From positions 1 to 35,730 of the forward strand of contig JAKISF010000031.1 of NCBI GenBank assembly GCA_021648725.1: a DNA stretch of 35,730 nt, in the 5' to 3' direction. Shown in pieces: positions 22,580-32,800 of the stretch. The translations under genes were made by a program, and so were the position numbers. The notes beneath the pieces are model-generated. The model saw only the letters and a program-made list of their open reading frames with translations. It ran no database searches and was not told the DNA's origin. How positions within the stretch are numbered: the stretch's first letter is position 1; each line of letters opens with the position of its first letter. The DNA is from Bacteroidales bacterium. GTDB lineage: Bacteria > Bacteroidota > Bacteroidia > Bacteroidales > JAADGE01.

Positions 22580-24973
22580 ATGGGCTTAAAGTGTGTTCAT
22601 TGCGGAGAAGATTGCGGAAAAAATCCTATTATGCGGAACGATATACCGTTCTGTTGTAACGGCTGTAAAACAGTTTGCCAACTAATAAACCAAAATAAAC
22701 TTTACAAATATTATAATCTTGAAGACAGCCCCGGAATAAAAATAGAAACACAAGATTTTGACAATAAATATGCTTATCTCGATAAAGATGAAGTAAAAGA
22801 AAAGCTTTATGAGTTTAAAGAAGGCAACATTGTAAAAGTTACTTTTTATGTTCCGACAATACACTGTGTTTCATGTGTTTGGCTTTTAGAAAACTTACAT
22901 ACTTTAAACAACGGAATTTCTTTTTCAATGGTAAACTTTATAAAAAAGGAAGTTTCCGTTACTTTTAATGAAAAAGAAATATCACTCAGGCAAGTAGTGG
23001 AGCTAATGTCTTCAATTCATTATATTCCTAAAATAACATTGGAAGAAAGGAATAAATACGATGAAAGAAAAGAAGAAAATAAAAGGTTGTTAAAAAAAAT
23101 AGGTGTTGCAGGCTTTGCTTTCGGAAATACAATGTTGCTGAGTTTTCCCGAATATATTCAAGGAAGTTTCGGCTTAGAAGAAAAATACAAATTTTTATTC
23201 GGAATTTTAAACTTATTATTTGCAATACCGGTTATAGCATACAGCGGAAGTGATTACATAAAATCTGCGTTTAAAAACCTGTTTAAAAAAATAATTAATA
23301 TTGATTTGCCGGTTGCAGTAGGAATGTCGGCTATTTTTTTGCAAAGCTCTTATGAAATCCTCAGCCGTTCAGGTTCCGGATATATGGATTCATTAACAGG
23401 ATTTACTTTCTTTTTACTTATCGGAAAATGGTTTCAAAATAAAACATATACGGCATTATCGTTTGAGCGAGATTACAAATCATATTTTCCTATTGCCGTT
23501 ACAATATTAGAAGGTGACGAAGAAGACAGTGTTTTGTTGGAAAACTTAAAAGCAGGACAAAAAATATTAGTAAGAAATCAAGAATTAATTCCGGCAGACT
23601 CAAAACTTCTAAAAGGAGAGGCATATATCGATTACAGCTTTGTAACCGGAGAATCCCAACCTGTTAAAAAAGAAGTAGGAGATAATATTTTTGCAGGCGG
23701 AAGGCAAACAGGAGAAGCTCTTGAGCTGCAGGTTGAGGTTGAGGTAATGCAATCAAAACTAACAAAACTCTGGAACCAAGAGAGCAATAACGAATTAAAA
23801 ACAAAAAATTTAGGCTCAATCGTAGATAAAGTAAGTAAGTATTTTACCGTTGCGGTTTTAATAATTGCTGTAATAACCGGTATTGCCTGGTTATTTATAA
23901 ACCCGAGCATTGCAATGAAAGCATTTACATCCGTCTTAATTGTTGCTTGCCCATGTGCCTTAGCTCTTTCTTTACCGTTTACATACGGGACAACAATGAG
24001 CATTTTCGGAAAAAACGGATTTTATTTGAAAAAAACCGATGTTGTTGAAAAACTTTCAAAAATTGATACAATCGTTTTTGATAAAACAGGCACAATAACG
24101 GAGTCCGGCGGATTAAAGGTTGAATACCGCGGAGAAGAATTGAGCAATGAGGAACTCTCCATGATAAAATCAATTACAAGGCAATCTACACATCCTATGA
24201 GCTCAGCTATTTATGAATATCTTAAAAAACACAAATCTAAAAAAGTAAACAGGTTCAGAGAATTTCCGGCAAGAGGAGTTGTGGGGGAATTTGATAATGT
24301 AAAAGTAAAAGCCGGCTCTGCAGAATTTGTCGGTTTTGAAAATAACTTGCAGGAGGCAAAAGCATCTTCGGTTTACATTTCAATAAATGAAAAAGTAAAA
24401 GGCTGCTTTTCTGTTGAAAATAAATACAGAAAAGGGTTAGATAATATTATTTCAGAACTGGAAAAAAAATATCACTTACACCTTATTTCCGGAGACAACC
24501 AAACAGAAGAACAAAATTTGCTGCCCCTATTTAAAAAAAACAACAGGTTAAACTTTAACCTTTCCCCCGTTGACAAATTAAATTATGTAAAACTATTAAA
24601 AGATACCGGCAGCAATGTTTTAATGATAGGAGACGGGTTAAATGATTCAGGAGCATTGACAGAGGCAAATGCCGGAATATCAATCGCAGACGACATTTAC
24701 CATTTTTCGCCTGCTTGTGATGCAATTTTAGATGCCGGCAAATTTCAATCGCTGAACAAGTTTATAAAGTTTTCAAAAACAGTAATAAAAATTGTTTATG
24801 CGTGTTTAGCAATATCTTTTATATACAATATTATAGGGTTGTATTTTGCTGTAAGCGGAATGTTATCTCCGATAATTGCCGCAGTATTAATGCCGGCAAG
24901 TTCTATTTCTGTTGTTGCTTTTGCAAGCTTTTCCGTAATTTTAATGTCCAAATTAAAAAAACTTAAAAATTAA
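22580..24973 (+). CDS. Copper-type heavy-metal P1B ATPase (FixI/CcoI-like)
   Basis: A 797-residue membrane ATPase. The N-terminus has a cysteine-rich metal-binding domain (Cys5, Cys8, Cys12, Cys25, Cys26, Cys29, Cys33), as in FixI/CcoI proteins. An HMA domain with HCVSC (Cys96, Cys99) follows, and then eight membrane helices. The transport motif CPC is at 457-459 (ACPCALALSLP), the phosphorylation motif is DKTGT with Asp501, and GDGLNDSGAL is the hinge motif. FixI/CcoI homologues export Cu+ for assembly of cbb3 oxidase. The ccoNOP genes are not in this window, so that role is inferred from domain layout; general copper efflux is the alternative. The next gene begins four bases after its stop. 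Confidence 0.92.
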   Translation: MGLKCVHCGEDCGKNPIMRNDIPFCCNGCKTVCQLINQNKLYKYYNLEDSPGIKIETQDFDNKYAYLDKDEVKEKLYEFKEGNIVKVTFYVPTIHCVSCVWLLENLHTLNNGISFSMVNFIKKEVSVTFNEKEISLRQVVELMSSIHYIPKITLEERNKYDERKEENKRLLKKIGVAGFAFGNTMLLSFPEYIQGSFGLEEKYKFLFGILNLLFAIPVIAYSGSDYIKSAFKNLFKKIINIDLPVAVGMSAIFLQSSYEILSRSGSGYMDSLTGFTFFLLIGKWFQNKTYTALSFERDYKSYFPIAVTILEGDEEDSVLLENLKAGQKILVRNQELIPADSKLLKGEAYIDYSFVTGESQPVKKEVGDNIFAGGRQTGEALELQVEVEVMQSKLTKLWNQESNNELKTKNLGSIVDKVSKYFTVAVLIIAVITGIAWLFINPSIAMKAFTSVLIVACPCALALSLPFTYGTTMSIFGKNGFYLKKTDVVEKLSKIDTIVFDKTGTITESGGLKVEYRGEELSNEELSMIKSITRQSTHPMSSAIYEYLKKHKSKKVNRFREFPARGVVGEFDNVKVKAGSAEFVGFENNLQEAKASSVYISINEKVKGCFSVENKYRKGLDNIISELEKKYHLHLISGDNQTEEQNLLPLFKKNNRLNFNLSPVDKLNYVKLLKDTGSNVLMIGDGLNDSGALTEANAGISIADDIYHFSPACDAILDAGKFQSLNKFIKFSKTVIKIVYACLAISFIYNIIGLYFAVSGMLSPIIAAVLMPASSISVVAFASFSVILMSKLKKLKN

Positions 24974-24977
24974 GTTT

Positions 24978-25952
24978 ATGTCTAAAAAGCCGGTATTAAA
25001 AATATTAAAAAAGTGTGTTGTTCTTATTATTCCAGTTTATTTGCTTTGGTTTTTGTATATTGAATTGATGCCTGAATATTATAACAGACCCACAAATACC
25101 CGTTGGCACTTTATTAAAGAATCGTTGAAAAAAAAACATATCATTCCTGATTCCGAGATTATTTTTCTCGGAGAGTCAAGGGTTAATGCAGGAATTGACT
25201 TCACACAAATTCCTAATTCATACAGCTTTGCTTCCGGCGGAGCAACAACAATTGAAATGTATTATATTTTAGAAAAATATTGCAAAAACTATCAAAAACC
25301 CGAAACGGTGTATCTTTCAATTTCTCCTCGTTTTTTAACGGAAGTTTTTGCTTTTTATCCGTATGTTGTCAGAAACAATCTGTTAAATTATTCGGACATG
25401 AAAGAAATTTGCTCCGCATTACAAAAAAATGACACAACATTGGGTTCATTTCCTAAAATAAAATTTCTCCTAAATAAAGTTGACTATATTGAATACTACC
25501 AGTCGGATGTTTTATATAATAATGTTTTTGGCGGACATAAAGAAAACCTCAAATTGATTAACGAAATGATAAAAAGAAAAGGAGGAAGACCGCATCCCGG
25601 CTTAAAAGATTCTTGCTCTGCGTTAAATTATGAAACAAAATATAATCATTTTAAGCCGGCAGTTATACTAACCGTATATTTCAAGAAAATTTTAGAGTTC
25701 TGTAAAAATAAAAATATTAAGCTAAGTTTCTTTTTTATGCCTATGAATGAAAGCTCATATAGGGTTTTAAACTCAAAGTTTAAAAAAGAATACAAAGAAT
25801 ACATAAGTAAATTTCAAAAACAATATCCCGAATTTAATATTTCTGACAGCGTGTATTTTTATCCTGATACACTTTTCGGAGATGAATCTCACTTAAATTT
25901 AAAAGGAAAACAAATTTTTACCGAGCAATTTCTAAAGGAACAGTTGAATTAA
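24978..25952 (+). CDS. Membrane-anchored SGNH-hydrolase-like protein of unknown role
   Basis: A 324-residue protein with one N-terminal transmembrane helix (about 12-31) and an outward-facing domain. FLGESRVNAGID (Ser67) resembles block I of SGNH hydrolases, and GDESHLNLKG (Asp302, His305) resembles the C-terminal DxxH block. This matches the AlgJ/AlgX/DltD-like arrangement used to acetylate or deacetylate surface polymers. I do not recognise a named family. It starts four bases after the P-type ATPase gene, so it is co-transcribed with it, although no functional link is obvious. A role in surface polysaccharide modification would fit the Wzz and ligase genes 1.4 kb downstream. Activity is unproven. 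Confidence 0.65.
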   Translation: MSKKPVLKILKKCVVLIIPVYLLWFLYIELMPEYYNRPTNTRWHFIKESLKKKHIIPDSEIIFLGESRVNAGIDFTQIPNSYSFASGGATTIEMYYILEKYCKNYQKPETVYLSISPRFLTEVFAFYPYVVRNNLLNYSDMKEICSALQKNDTTLGSFPKIKFLLNKVDYIEYYQSDVLYNNVFGGHKENLKLINEMIKRKGGRPHPGLKDSCSALNYETKYNHFKPAVILTVYFKKILEFCKNKNIKLSFFFMPMNESSYRVLNSKFKKEYKEYISKFQKQYPEFNISDSVYFYPDTLFGDESHLNLKGKQIFTEQFLKEQLN

Positions 25953-25991
25953 TAAAAAAACAACATTCCTTCACTACTTCCGGATAATGAT

Positions 25992-25999
25992 TATCTTTG
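25992..25999 (+). promoter_or_regulatory. -7 element for tyrS
   Basis: TATCTTTG matches TAnnTTTG and lies 16 bases before the ATG at 26015. No TTG sits at the expected -33 position. The element ends in an in-frame TTG (25997), which is therefore not the likely start codon. Confidence 0.5.
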
Positions 26000-26014
26000 C
26001 AAAAATTTTTAAAA

Positions 26015-27316
26015 ATGAGTTTTACGGAAGAAATTAAGTGGAGAGGCATGTTGCATGATATCATGCCCGGAACAGATGAAATGTTAAAAAAGGGGCAAAC
26101 TTCTGCTTATGTCGGAATAGACCCTACAGCCGATTCTTTGCACATAGGTCATTTAGTAAGTGTTATGCTTTTAAAACACTTCCAAAGAGCAGGTTACCGT
26201 CCGATTGCATTAATAGGCGGTGCAACCGGAATGATTGGTGACCCTTCGGGAAAATCACAAGAAAGAAACTTATTGGATGTTGATACTTTAAGATATAACC
26301 AAGAAGCCATTAAAAAGCAATTAAGTAAATTCTTAGATTTTTCCGACAATATTGAAAATAAAGCAATCCTTTTAAACAATTACGACTGGATGAGCAAATT
26401 CAGTTTTCTTGATTTTATTCGAGATGTCGGGAAACACATTTCTGTTAATTACATGATTGCAAAAGATTCCGTAAAAAAAAGAATGACAAGTACAGACGAC
26501 AAAGATGCCGAAGGCTTATCTTTTACTGAGTTCAGTTATCAGTTAGTGCAGGGTTATGATTTTCTACATTTGTATAAAGAGCATAATTGCAAATTACAAA
26601 TGGGCGGATCAGACCAATGGGGAAACATTACAACCGGAACAGAACTTATTCGCAGAATGTTGCAAGGAAAAGCATACGCTCTTACAAGCCCGTTGATTAC
26701 AAAAGCTGACGGAGGTAAATTCGGGAAAACAGAAAAAGGAAATATTTGGTTAGACCCGAAAAAAACATCTCCCTATGAATTTTATCAGTTTTGGATAAAT
26801 ACATCTGACGAAGACGCAGAAAAATATTTAAAAATTTTTACCGTTCTTGAAAAAGAAGAAATTGAATTATTGGTGAAAAACCATAAAGAAGCTCCCCATA
26901 CAAGAATTTTGCAAAATAAACTTGCAGAAGAGTTAACCGTAATGGTTCACTGCAAAGAAGATTATGACACATCTGTTGCGGCTTCTCGTATGTTATTCGG
27001 AAAAGGAACAAAAGAACAATTGCAATCTTTAGATGAAAACACTTTTAATGCCGTATTTTCGGGTGTTCCTATGTTTGAAATAAAAAAAGAAATTTTGAAA
27101 GAAGGAATTAATATTTTTGACTTACTGGCAGAAAAAACCTCTGTTTTTAAATCAAAAGGAGAAATAAGACGACTTGTAAAAGACAACGGATTAAGTGTAA
27201 ATATGGAAAAATTCACAAATCCGGATACACTTATTAATCTGAACTTTTTAATAAACAATAAATACATAGTAATTCGGCAAGGAAAGAAAAAATATTCAAT
27301 TATTTTAACTGATTAA
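26015..27316 (+). CDS. tyrS: Tyrosyl-tRNA synthetase
   Basis: A 433-residue class I aminoacyl-tRNA synthetase that charges tRNA-Tyr. The HIGH motif is SLHIGHL (43-46). The tyrosine-binding residues lie in [10 protein letters not shown] and the [10 protein letters not shown] segment, and the KMSKS-equivalent is KFGKT (235-239). A C-terminal S4 RNA-binding domain (about 370-433) contains [17 protein letters not shown]. Length is standard for the bacterial TyrS type. The ATG at 26015 is chosen over the upstream TTG, which is part of the promoter. The gene is followed after ten bases by the Wzz-like gene. Confidence 0.96.
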   Translation: MSFTEEIKWRGMLHDIMPGTDEMLKKGQTSAYVGIDPTADSLHIGHLVSVMLLKHFQRAGYRPIALIGGATGMIGDPSGKSQERNLLDVDTLRYNQEAIKKQLSKFLDFSDNIENKAILLNNYDWMSKFSFLDFIRDVGKHISVNYMIAKDSVKKRMTSTDDKDAEGLSFTEFSYQLVQGYDFLHLYKEHNCKLQMGGSDQWGNITTGTELIRRMLQGKAYALTSPLITKADGGKFGKTEKGNIWLDPKKTSPYEFYQFWINTSDEDAEKYLKIFTVLEKEEIELLVKNHKEAPHTRILQNKLAEELTVMVHCKEDYDTSVAASRMLFGKGTKEQLQSLDENTFNAVFSGVPMFEIKKEILKEGINIFDLLAEKTSVFKSKGEIRRLVKDNGLSVNMEKFTNPDTLINLNFLINNKYIVIRQGKKKYSIILTD

Positions 27317-27326
27317 TAAAAACACT

Positions 27327-28352
27327 ATGGCAGATAAATCAAGTTTTAGCAACGACTCTGTTGACCTTTTAGTTTTTTTATATAAAAAGCGAAAACCGAT
27401 TATATTAATAACTTTAATAGGAGCAATTGCCTCAATTATTGTTTCTTTAATGATGACCCCGATGTATAAATCGACAGTAGTGATGTATGCGGCATCGTCA
27501 GCATCAGTTTCAAAATCGCTTTTAACTAACAGCGGAAGAGGAAATATGATGGCATTCGGAGACGAAGAAGAAACAGAACAACTTTTGCAAATTTTGCAAT
27601 CTAATGATATTGTAAACTATATTGTAGAAAAATACAACCTTACTGAGCATTATAGTATAGATACAACTTCCAAATTTAAAAAAACAAGTTTGTATAAAAC
27701 ATTTAATAGTAATATTTCATTCAGTAAAACTAAACTTCAATCAATTCAAATAGTTGTTTACGATGAGGACCCTGAATATGCATCAAATATTGCAAATGAT
27801 ATTTCGTTATATGCAGATACCGTAATGAATAAAATTCGGAAAAAAAGAGCCTGGGATGCATTGCTTATTGTTGAATATGAATATAATAAATTGAACAAAC
27901 AAATTCAAGAAATGTCTGACTCTTTGTCAACTTTAAACAAACTTGGTGTTTTAGAGTATAAAGAACAGGTTACGGCATACAGTTCTGGTCTTTCGCAAGG
28001 AATTGCCACAGGTAAAATTTCAAAGTCAGGCATTAAATATTTAGAAAATAAATTAAAAGAGCTTGAAGAGTTCGGACATGCTTATAATGAAATTTCAAAT
28101 TTTATTGAATTTGAACAAGATAGATTAAGCAGATTAAAAGGCAAGTGGGTTGAAGCCGGTGTGGAATATGCACAAAATTTATCATATACGTTTATTGTTG
28201 ATAAAGCCTTTCCTGCAGAAAAGAAGTCAAAACCTGTTCGTTGGTTAATTGTTGTTATGTCAACTATTGCAACTTTTGTTTTTTCAATATTAATTGTAGC
28301 TTTTACAGATTTCTTTAAAAAGTTTAAAGAAAAAGTCAATTCTTCAAAATAA
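27327..28352 (+). CDS. Wzz-like polysaccharide chain-length determinant
   Basis: A 341-residue inner-membrane protein. Transmembrane helix 1 is at about 24-44 (LITLIGAIASIIVSLMM), a long periplasmic region with coiled-coil segments (about 180-280) follows, and helix 2 is at about 306-326. The Pro-containing segment AFPAEKKSKPVR lies just before helix 2, as in Wzz/PCP proteins. There is no C-terminal tyrosine-kinase domain. The family controls the modal length of O-antigen or capsule. The next gene encodes an O-antigen ligase/polymerase-like protein and overlaps it in transcription, so the pair may assemble one surface glycan. Confidence 0.88.
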   Translation: MADKSSFSNDSVDLLVFLYKKRKPIILITLIGAIASIIVSLMMTPMYKSTVVMYAASSASVSKSLLTNSGRGNMMAFGDEEETEQLLQILQSNDIVNYIVEKYNLTEHYSIDTTSKFKKTSLYKTFNSNISFSKTKLQSIQIVVYDEDPEYASNIANDISLYADTVMNKIRKKRAWDALLIVEYEYNKLNKQIQEMSDSLSTLNKLGVLEYKEQVTAYSSGLSQGIATGKISKSGIKYLENKLKELEEFGHAYNEISNFIEFEQDRLSRLKGKWVEAGVEYAQNLSYTFIVDKAFPAEKKSKPVRWLIVVMSTIATFVFSILIVAFTDFFKKFKEKVNSSK

Positions 28353-28366
28353 TTTCAACAATAAAT

Positions 28367-29803
28367 TTGCAACTGTTAAAGAAAAATATTGTTCTTTTTG
28401 TTTCGGCAATTTTATTTATTGTTCTGAACGGGTTTTTAATATACCAAAATTTATATTACGGAATTTTATTGCCCTTTGTTTTACTAATTGTTTGGTTTGC
28501 CTTTGTAAAAATTAACATCTTACTTTTAATAATCGTTTTTTTTACCCCTCTTTCTGTTCTGTTATCAGACTTCATACCGGAAACTCCTGTTGACTTATCT
28601 ATTCCTACCGAACCGATTTTAGCAGGCTTATTACTTGTTTATATATTAAAGATTACGGCAGGACAATCGGTTAATAAAGGTATTTTAAAGCATCCTGTTT
28701 CAATTTCAATTTACATATATTTATTTTGGATGTTTTTTACGAGTATCAGCAGCACTATGCCCTTGGTGTCCGCAAAGTTTTTTATTGCTCGTCTTTGGCT
28801 TGTTATACCTTTGTATTTTATGGCAGCCAATTTTTTCAAAAATCAGGAGTATATTAAAAAATATCTTTGGGCATTTATTATTCCGCTGACAGTTGTAATG
28901 ATTTATATGTTATTTAATTTAATATCTGTAGGTTTATTTATTAAAAATGCGGCACACGGAGCAATGAACCCGTTTTTTAATGACCATACTTCATACGGAG
29001 CAATTATTGCAATGTTTATTCCGATAATAGCAGGCTTTCTTTTTTTCAAAGGATATAACGGTCAAAGAAAGTTGTTGTTATCCGGGTTATTGGCTTTTTA
29101 CTTTTTTGCTTTGACGTTTTCATATTCAAGAGCGGCATGGATTAGTATTATTGCGGCAATAGGAGTTTTTGTCGTTGTTTTCTTTAAGGTTGATAAACGG
29201 TTATTATTATTAGGAACCGTAGGTATGGTTGTTTTGTTTTTTATCTTTCAGTTTGAAATTACTGATAAACTTAGCAAAAACCGACAAGACTCTTCGCAGG
29301 ATTTAAGCGAACATGTAAGTTCAATTTCTAATATTGCAACCGATGCCTCAAATTTAGAACGCATAAACAGGTGGAACTCAGCCTTTAATATGTTTGAGGA
29401 AAAGCCAATCTTCGGTTTCGGCCCGGGAACATATATGTTTCAGTATGCTCCTTATCAAATGTCATACGACAGAACTATTATAAGTACAGATTTCGGTGAC
29501 GGGGGAAATGCTCACAGTGAATATATCGGTCCGCTTGCCGAATCCGGAATGTTAGGAATGCTTACCTTTTTGGGTGTAATTATTATGACAGTTATTACAG
29601 GAGTAAAGGTATATTACAGAGCAAAAAAACGAGAATTTAAAATTTTATCATTGGTTTCTTTATTGGGTTTAGTTACTTATTATATTCACGGTTTCTTAAA
29701 TAATTTCCTTGATACAGATAAAGCTTCTGTTCCTTTTTGGGGGTTTACGGCAATTATTGTTGCAATTGATGTTTTTCATGAAACATCCGATAAAAATAAA
29801 TAA
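28367..29803 (+). CDS. O-antigen ligase/polymerase family membrane protein (Wzy_C)
   Basis: A 478-residue protein with about 11-12 hydrophobic helices and the Wzy_C/WaaL domain in its second half. SYSRAAWISIIAA is followed by a periplasmic loop with ERINRWNSAFNMFEEKPIFG, then GFGPGT and the conserved NAHSEYIGPLAESG, whose His is essential in WaaL ligases. It either joins O-antigen to the lipid A core or polymerises a glycan; ligase and polymerase cannot be separated by sequence. No ATG lies near the N-terminus, so TTG at 28367 is the likely start. A TAAATTTG at 28362-28369 overlaps it but may be coincidental. Confidence 0.85.
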   Translation: MQLLKKNIVLFVSAILFIVLNGFLIYQNLYYGILLPFVLLIVWFAFVKINILLLIIVFFTPLSVLLSDFIPETPVDLSIPTEPILAGLLLVYILKITAGQSVNKGILKHPVSISIYIYLFWMFFTSISSTMPLVSAKFFIARLWLVIPLYFMAANFFKNQEYIKKYLWAFIIPLTVVMIYMLFNLISVGLFIKNAAHGAMNPFFNDHTSYGAIIAMFIPIIAGFLFFKGYNGQRKLLLSGLLAFYFFALTFSYSRAAWISIIAAIGVFVVVFFKVDKRLLLLGTVGMVVLFFIFQFEITDKLSKNRQDSSQDLSEHVSSISNIATDASNLERINRWNSAFNMFEEKPIFGFGPGTYMFQYAPYQMSYDRTIISTDFGDGGNAHSEYIGPLAESGMLGMLTFLGVIIMTVITGVKVYYRAKKREFKILSLVSLLGLVTYYIHGFLNNFLDTDKASVPFWGFTAIIVAIDVFHETSDKNK

Positions 29804-29807
29804 AGGA

Positions 29808-29826
29808 AGTTGCCGTTTCCACAACT
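29808..29826. terminator. Weak bidirectional hairpin between convergent genes
   Basis: AGTTG (29808-29812) pairs with CAACT (29822-29826) around nine bases in the 21-base gap between the convergent ligase and protease genes. It has a T-rich run some ten bases downstream on the plus strand. The stem is short, so this is tentative. Confidence 0.25.
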
Positions 29827-32800
29827 ATCGTACAATTATTTTTTTTGTTATTACCTGTTTTTCAGAAATAATCTCAATAAAATAAATTCCTTTTCCGAAT
29901 ATTTTTAAGCCGATTTCTGTATTATTATCAGTAAGGCGTGTGTTAATAATTTCTTGTCCTATTGAATTAATAACCTTTAAATAGACATTCTCTTGTTCTG
30001 AAATGTCATTGTCAAAAGTTATTTTAAGAATATCATTTGTCGGGTTCGGAAAAATATTAATTCCGGAATTCAACAAATTTTCAACAGAAACAGCTTGCGT
30101 AACATTTACTACCACAGTATCAGAGTTTTCGCAAATATTAATATCCTCAACCGATACAGAATATTCAAAAATCCCGACACCTAAGGTTGAGCCCTCCAAA
30201 AACAAAGTCTGCTCTGTTGAATTATCACTCCACAAGTAAGAAATAAAGCCTGTTCCGGCATCAAGGGTAACAGATTCATTGGTGGTAATATTAACATCTT
30301 CTCCGAGATTGACAATCGGCAAATCATTAACAACAACAGCCGCGTTTCCTGTAAAACTTACTCCGTTACAAAAAGCATCTGTCAAAGCTGTTACTTCATA
30401 AGTTCCCGCACTTGAAACCGTAAAAACAAAAGGATTATCAGAGGCTGTTTCATTGAACGAATTTGTTCCGTCAGTATAGGTTATAATCCAAGGAGCTGTT
30501 CCGGTTAAGTTTATTGCTATGTCAGTTGTTTCTCCATCACAAATTGTTCCGCTGCCGGATAAAGATGATGTCGGCAATGCGTTAATACTTACGGTAAATA
30601 ATTCGCTTATCTCATTTGAACATCCGCTTACGGGGTTTGTTGCAAAAACATTAAAGGTCGTTGTTTCGGTTAAAGTTCCCGTGGGTAAATTTATTGTATT
30701 TGCATTTCCTGTTACGGCAGAACCGACCGAAGAATTATCAACATCATTTCGTAATTGATATTCAATAATATTTTCAGCATTGTTCAATATGATGTTTGTT
30801 GTTCCGGACTCACAGAAACTGCTTTGTTCAGCATAAGCCGTAAAAACACTGTTTTCTTCGAATAAATATGCTATTTCTTCCGGAAGCAATTCCCTTTCAT
30901 AAATTTTAATCTCATCAACCACTCCTCTGAAATACATACTTGACGGCACATTTGGAAACGTAACGTCAATTTCATCATATCCGATTTTCCACCAACCGTT
31001 ATAATTTGCTCCGTTTGTTACAGTTATATCTTCGGCTTTAAGAACACCGTCAATATAGAGTTTCATTCCGGATGCAGATAGACTTGCCGTCAGCAAATGC
31101 CAACTGTTATCATTATAACTACCTGTTGTTGAGACAGTTTTTGCTGTTCCGTCGAGAAGTCCGAAATATAACTTTCCGGCATCGTCCATATAAATCATTC
31201 TGTCACATATGGTGCTTGCTCCCCATTGTGCGTCTCCAAATCCAAGTATCATCCCTCCGGAATTTGTGTTTGTCTGTATCCATAAAGAAATTGTAAAAAC
31301 ATTAGGATTATTGAATGTGTTGGTTGTCCTTCCCGCATCCCACTGTCCGTTATAATAGCTTGCTTTATTCCAAATACCGTTTCTGTCTGCCGGAAAATTC
31401 CATACTCCGAAATAATCATTTCCGTTTCCGCTTAAATCTGTGTTGTCGTTTATATCACAAGAAAACCAACTTACTAAATTATTTGCGTTAACTCTTGCTT
31501 GTTCTCCGATATTTGCCGTAACAGGATTTACGGTAACTTCTTTTGTGTTTGAACTAACGGAACAACTTATATTTGTAACTTCTGCTGTATATGTTCCTGT
31601 TTCATCAGCAATATATGTTAAGGCAGACTCCCCTTCAATCGGATTTCCGTTTTTCATCCATTGAATTGTATATCCTGTACCGGTACTTAAGTCAAGATTA
31701 ACATTACTACCTTCACAAAAGGTTGTGTCTCCGCTTGCAGAAATTACTGCACTATCGGGTTCGGGGTTTATTCTTACTTCAATATTTTCAGAAAATGCCG
31801 AACACCCGTTTTCTGTTACCTCAACTTTATATATTCCCGGCTCTGCAGCCCAAATATTTGCCCATGTTTGTCCTTCTGCGGCAACATTGTCTTTATACCA
31901 TTGTATGTCAGTATATGCCCAATCCGTAAACAGGCTTGTCCCTTTTCCCGTGCATAAATCAGTATCACCCCATGATGAAATATAAGGGTCGGGGCATACA
32001 TCCGGCATTTTAATTTTAATACCGTATGCTCCGGATACTCCCTCTTCCGCATCAACAACAAAATAGTAGGTTACACCGGCAAAAACCTGTACAGATTCTC
32101 GCGTTACGGTATCTTCCGGATTCCAAATCGCAAAACTGCTTAAACACGTATTTTCATTACACGAGGTCAGAGCAAGAACATTTAATTGACCGGGAACTTT
32201 TTCGGTAAATTCTATTGTTGCAAGTCCGCTGTTAACTGCTGTGATACTGTGAACAACTTCTTTGCCTAAGAGGGGCATATAGCACGGATAACTATCGACA
32301 TTTGCAATGCCGTCAGTTTCTGTGTTTCCAAAGTACCAAACACCTGAGGTTAAAGAAACAGAACTTGAACAGTCCATAACACCTGCAGGAGGAACTTCAA
32401 AAGATGAATATTCTGTATTATAAATCTCATCGGTTTCTGTTACATCGTTTTCTGCATCGGTAATAAAAAGAATATATCTTACTCCCTCCGTAGCTCCGAC
32501 AGGAATTGTAATGCTTTGATTTGCTTCATGTTCTGAGCCGGTGCTTAATGTCGGGATGTTTATTTGCGTAACAAAAACATCCGAAGCATCAAAATATACA
32601 TCTTCCGAATAATAAATATCTGTTTTACTTGCATTTGCAGAACTGTTTCCGATATTTTTAACTTTAAATGAAATTTGCCCGATTCCTCCGGCTTCAATTT
32701 TATTCGGAACAACCGATTGGTTTGTAATAATTAAATCCGGATCACTTGTGGGAACGGTTACTGTTAAAGCGTAATTTCCTTCATAAGCATTCCTCCCGTC

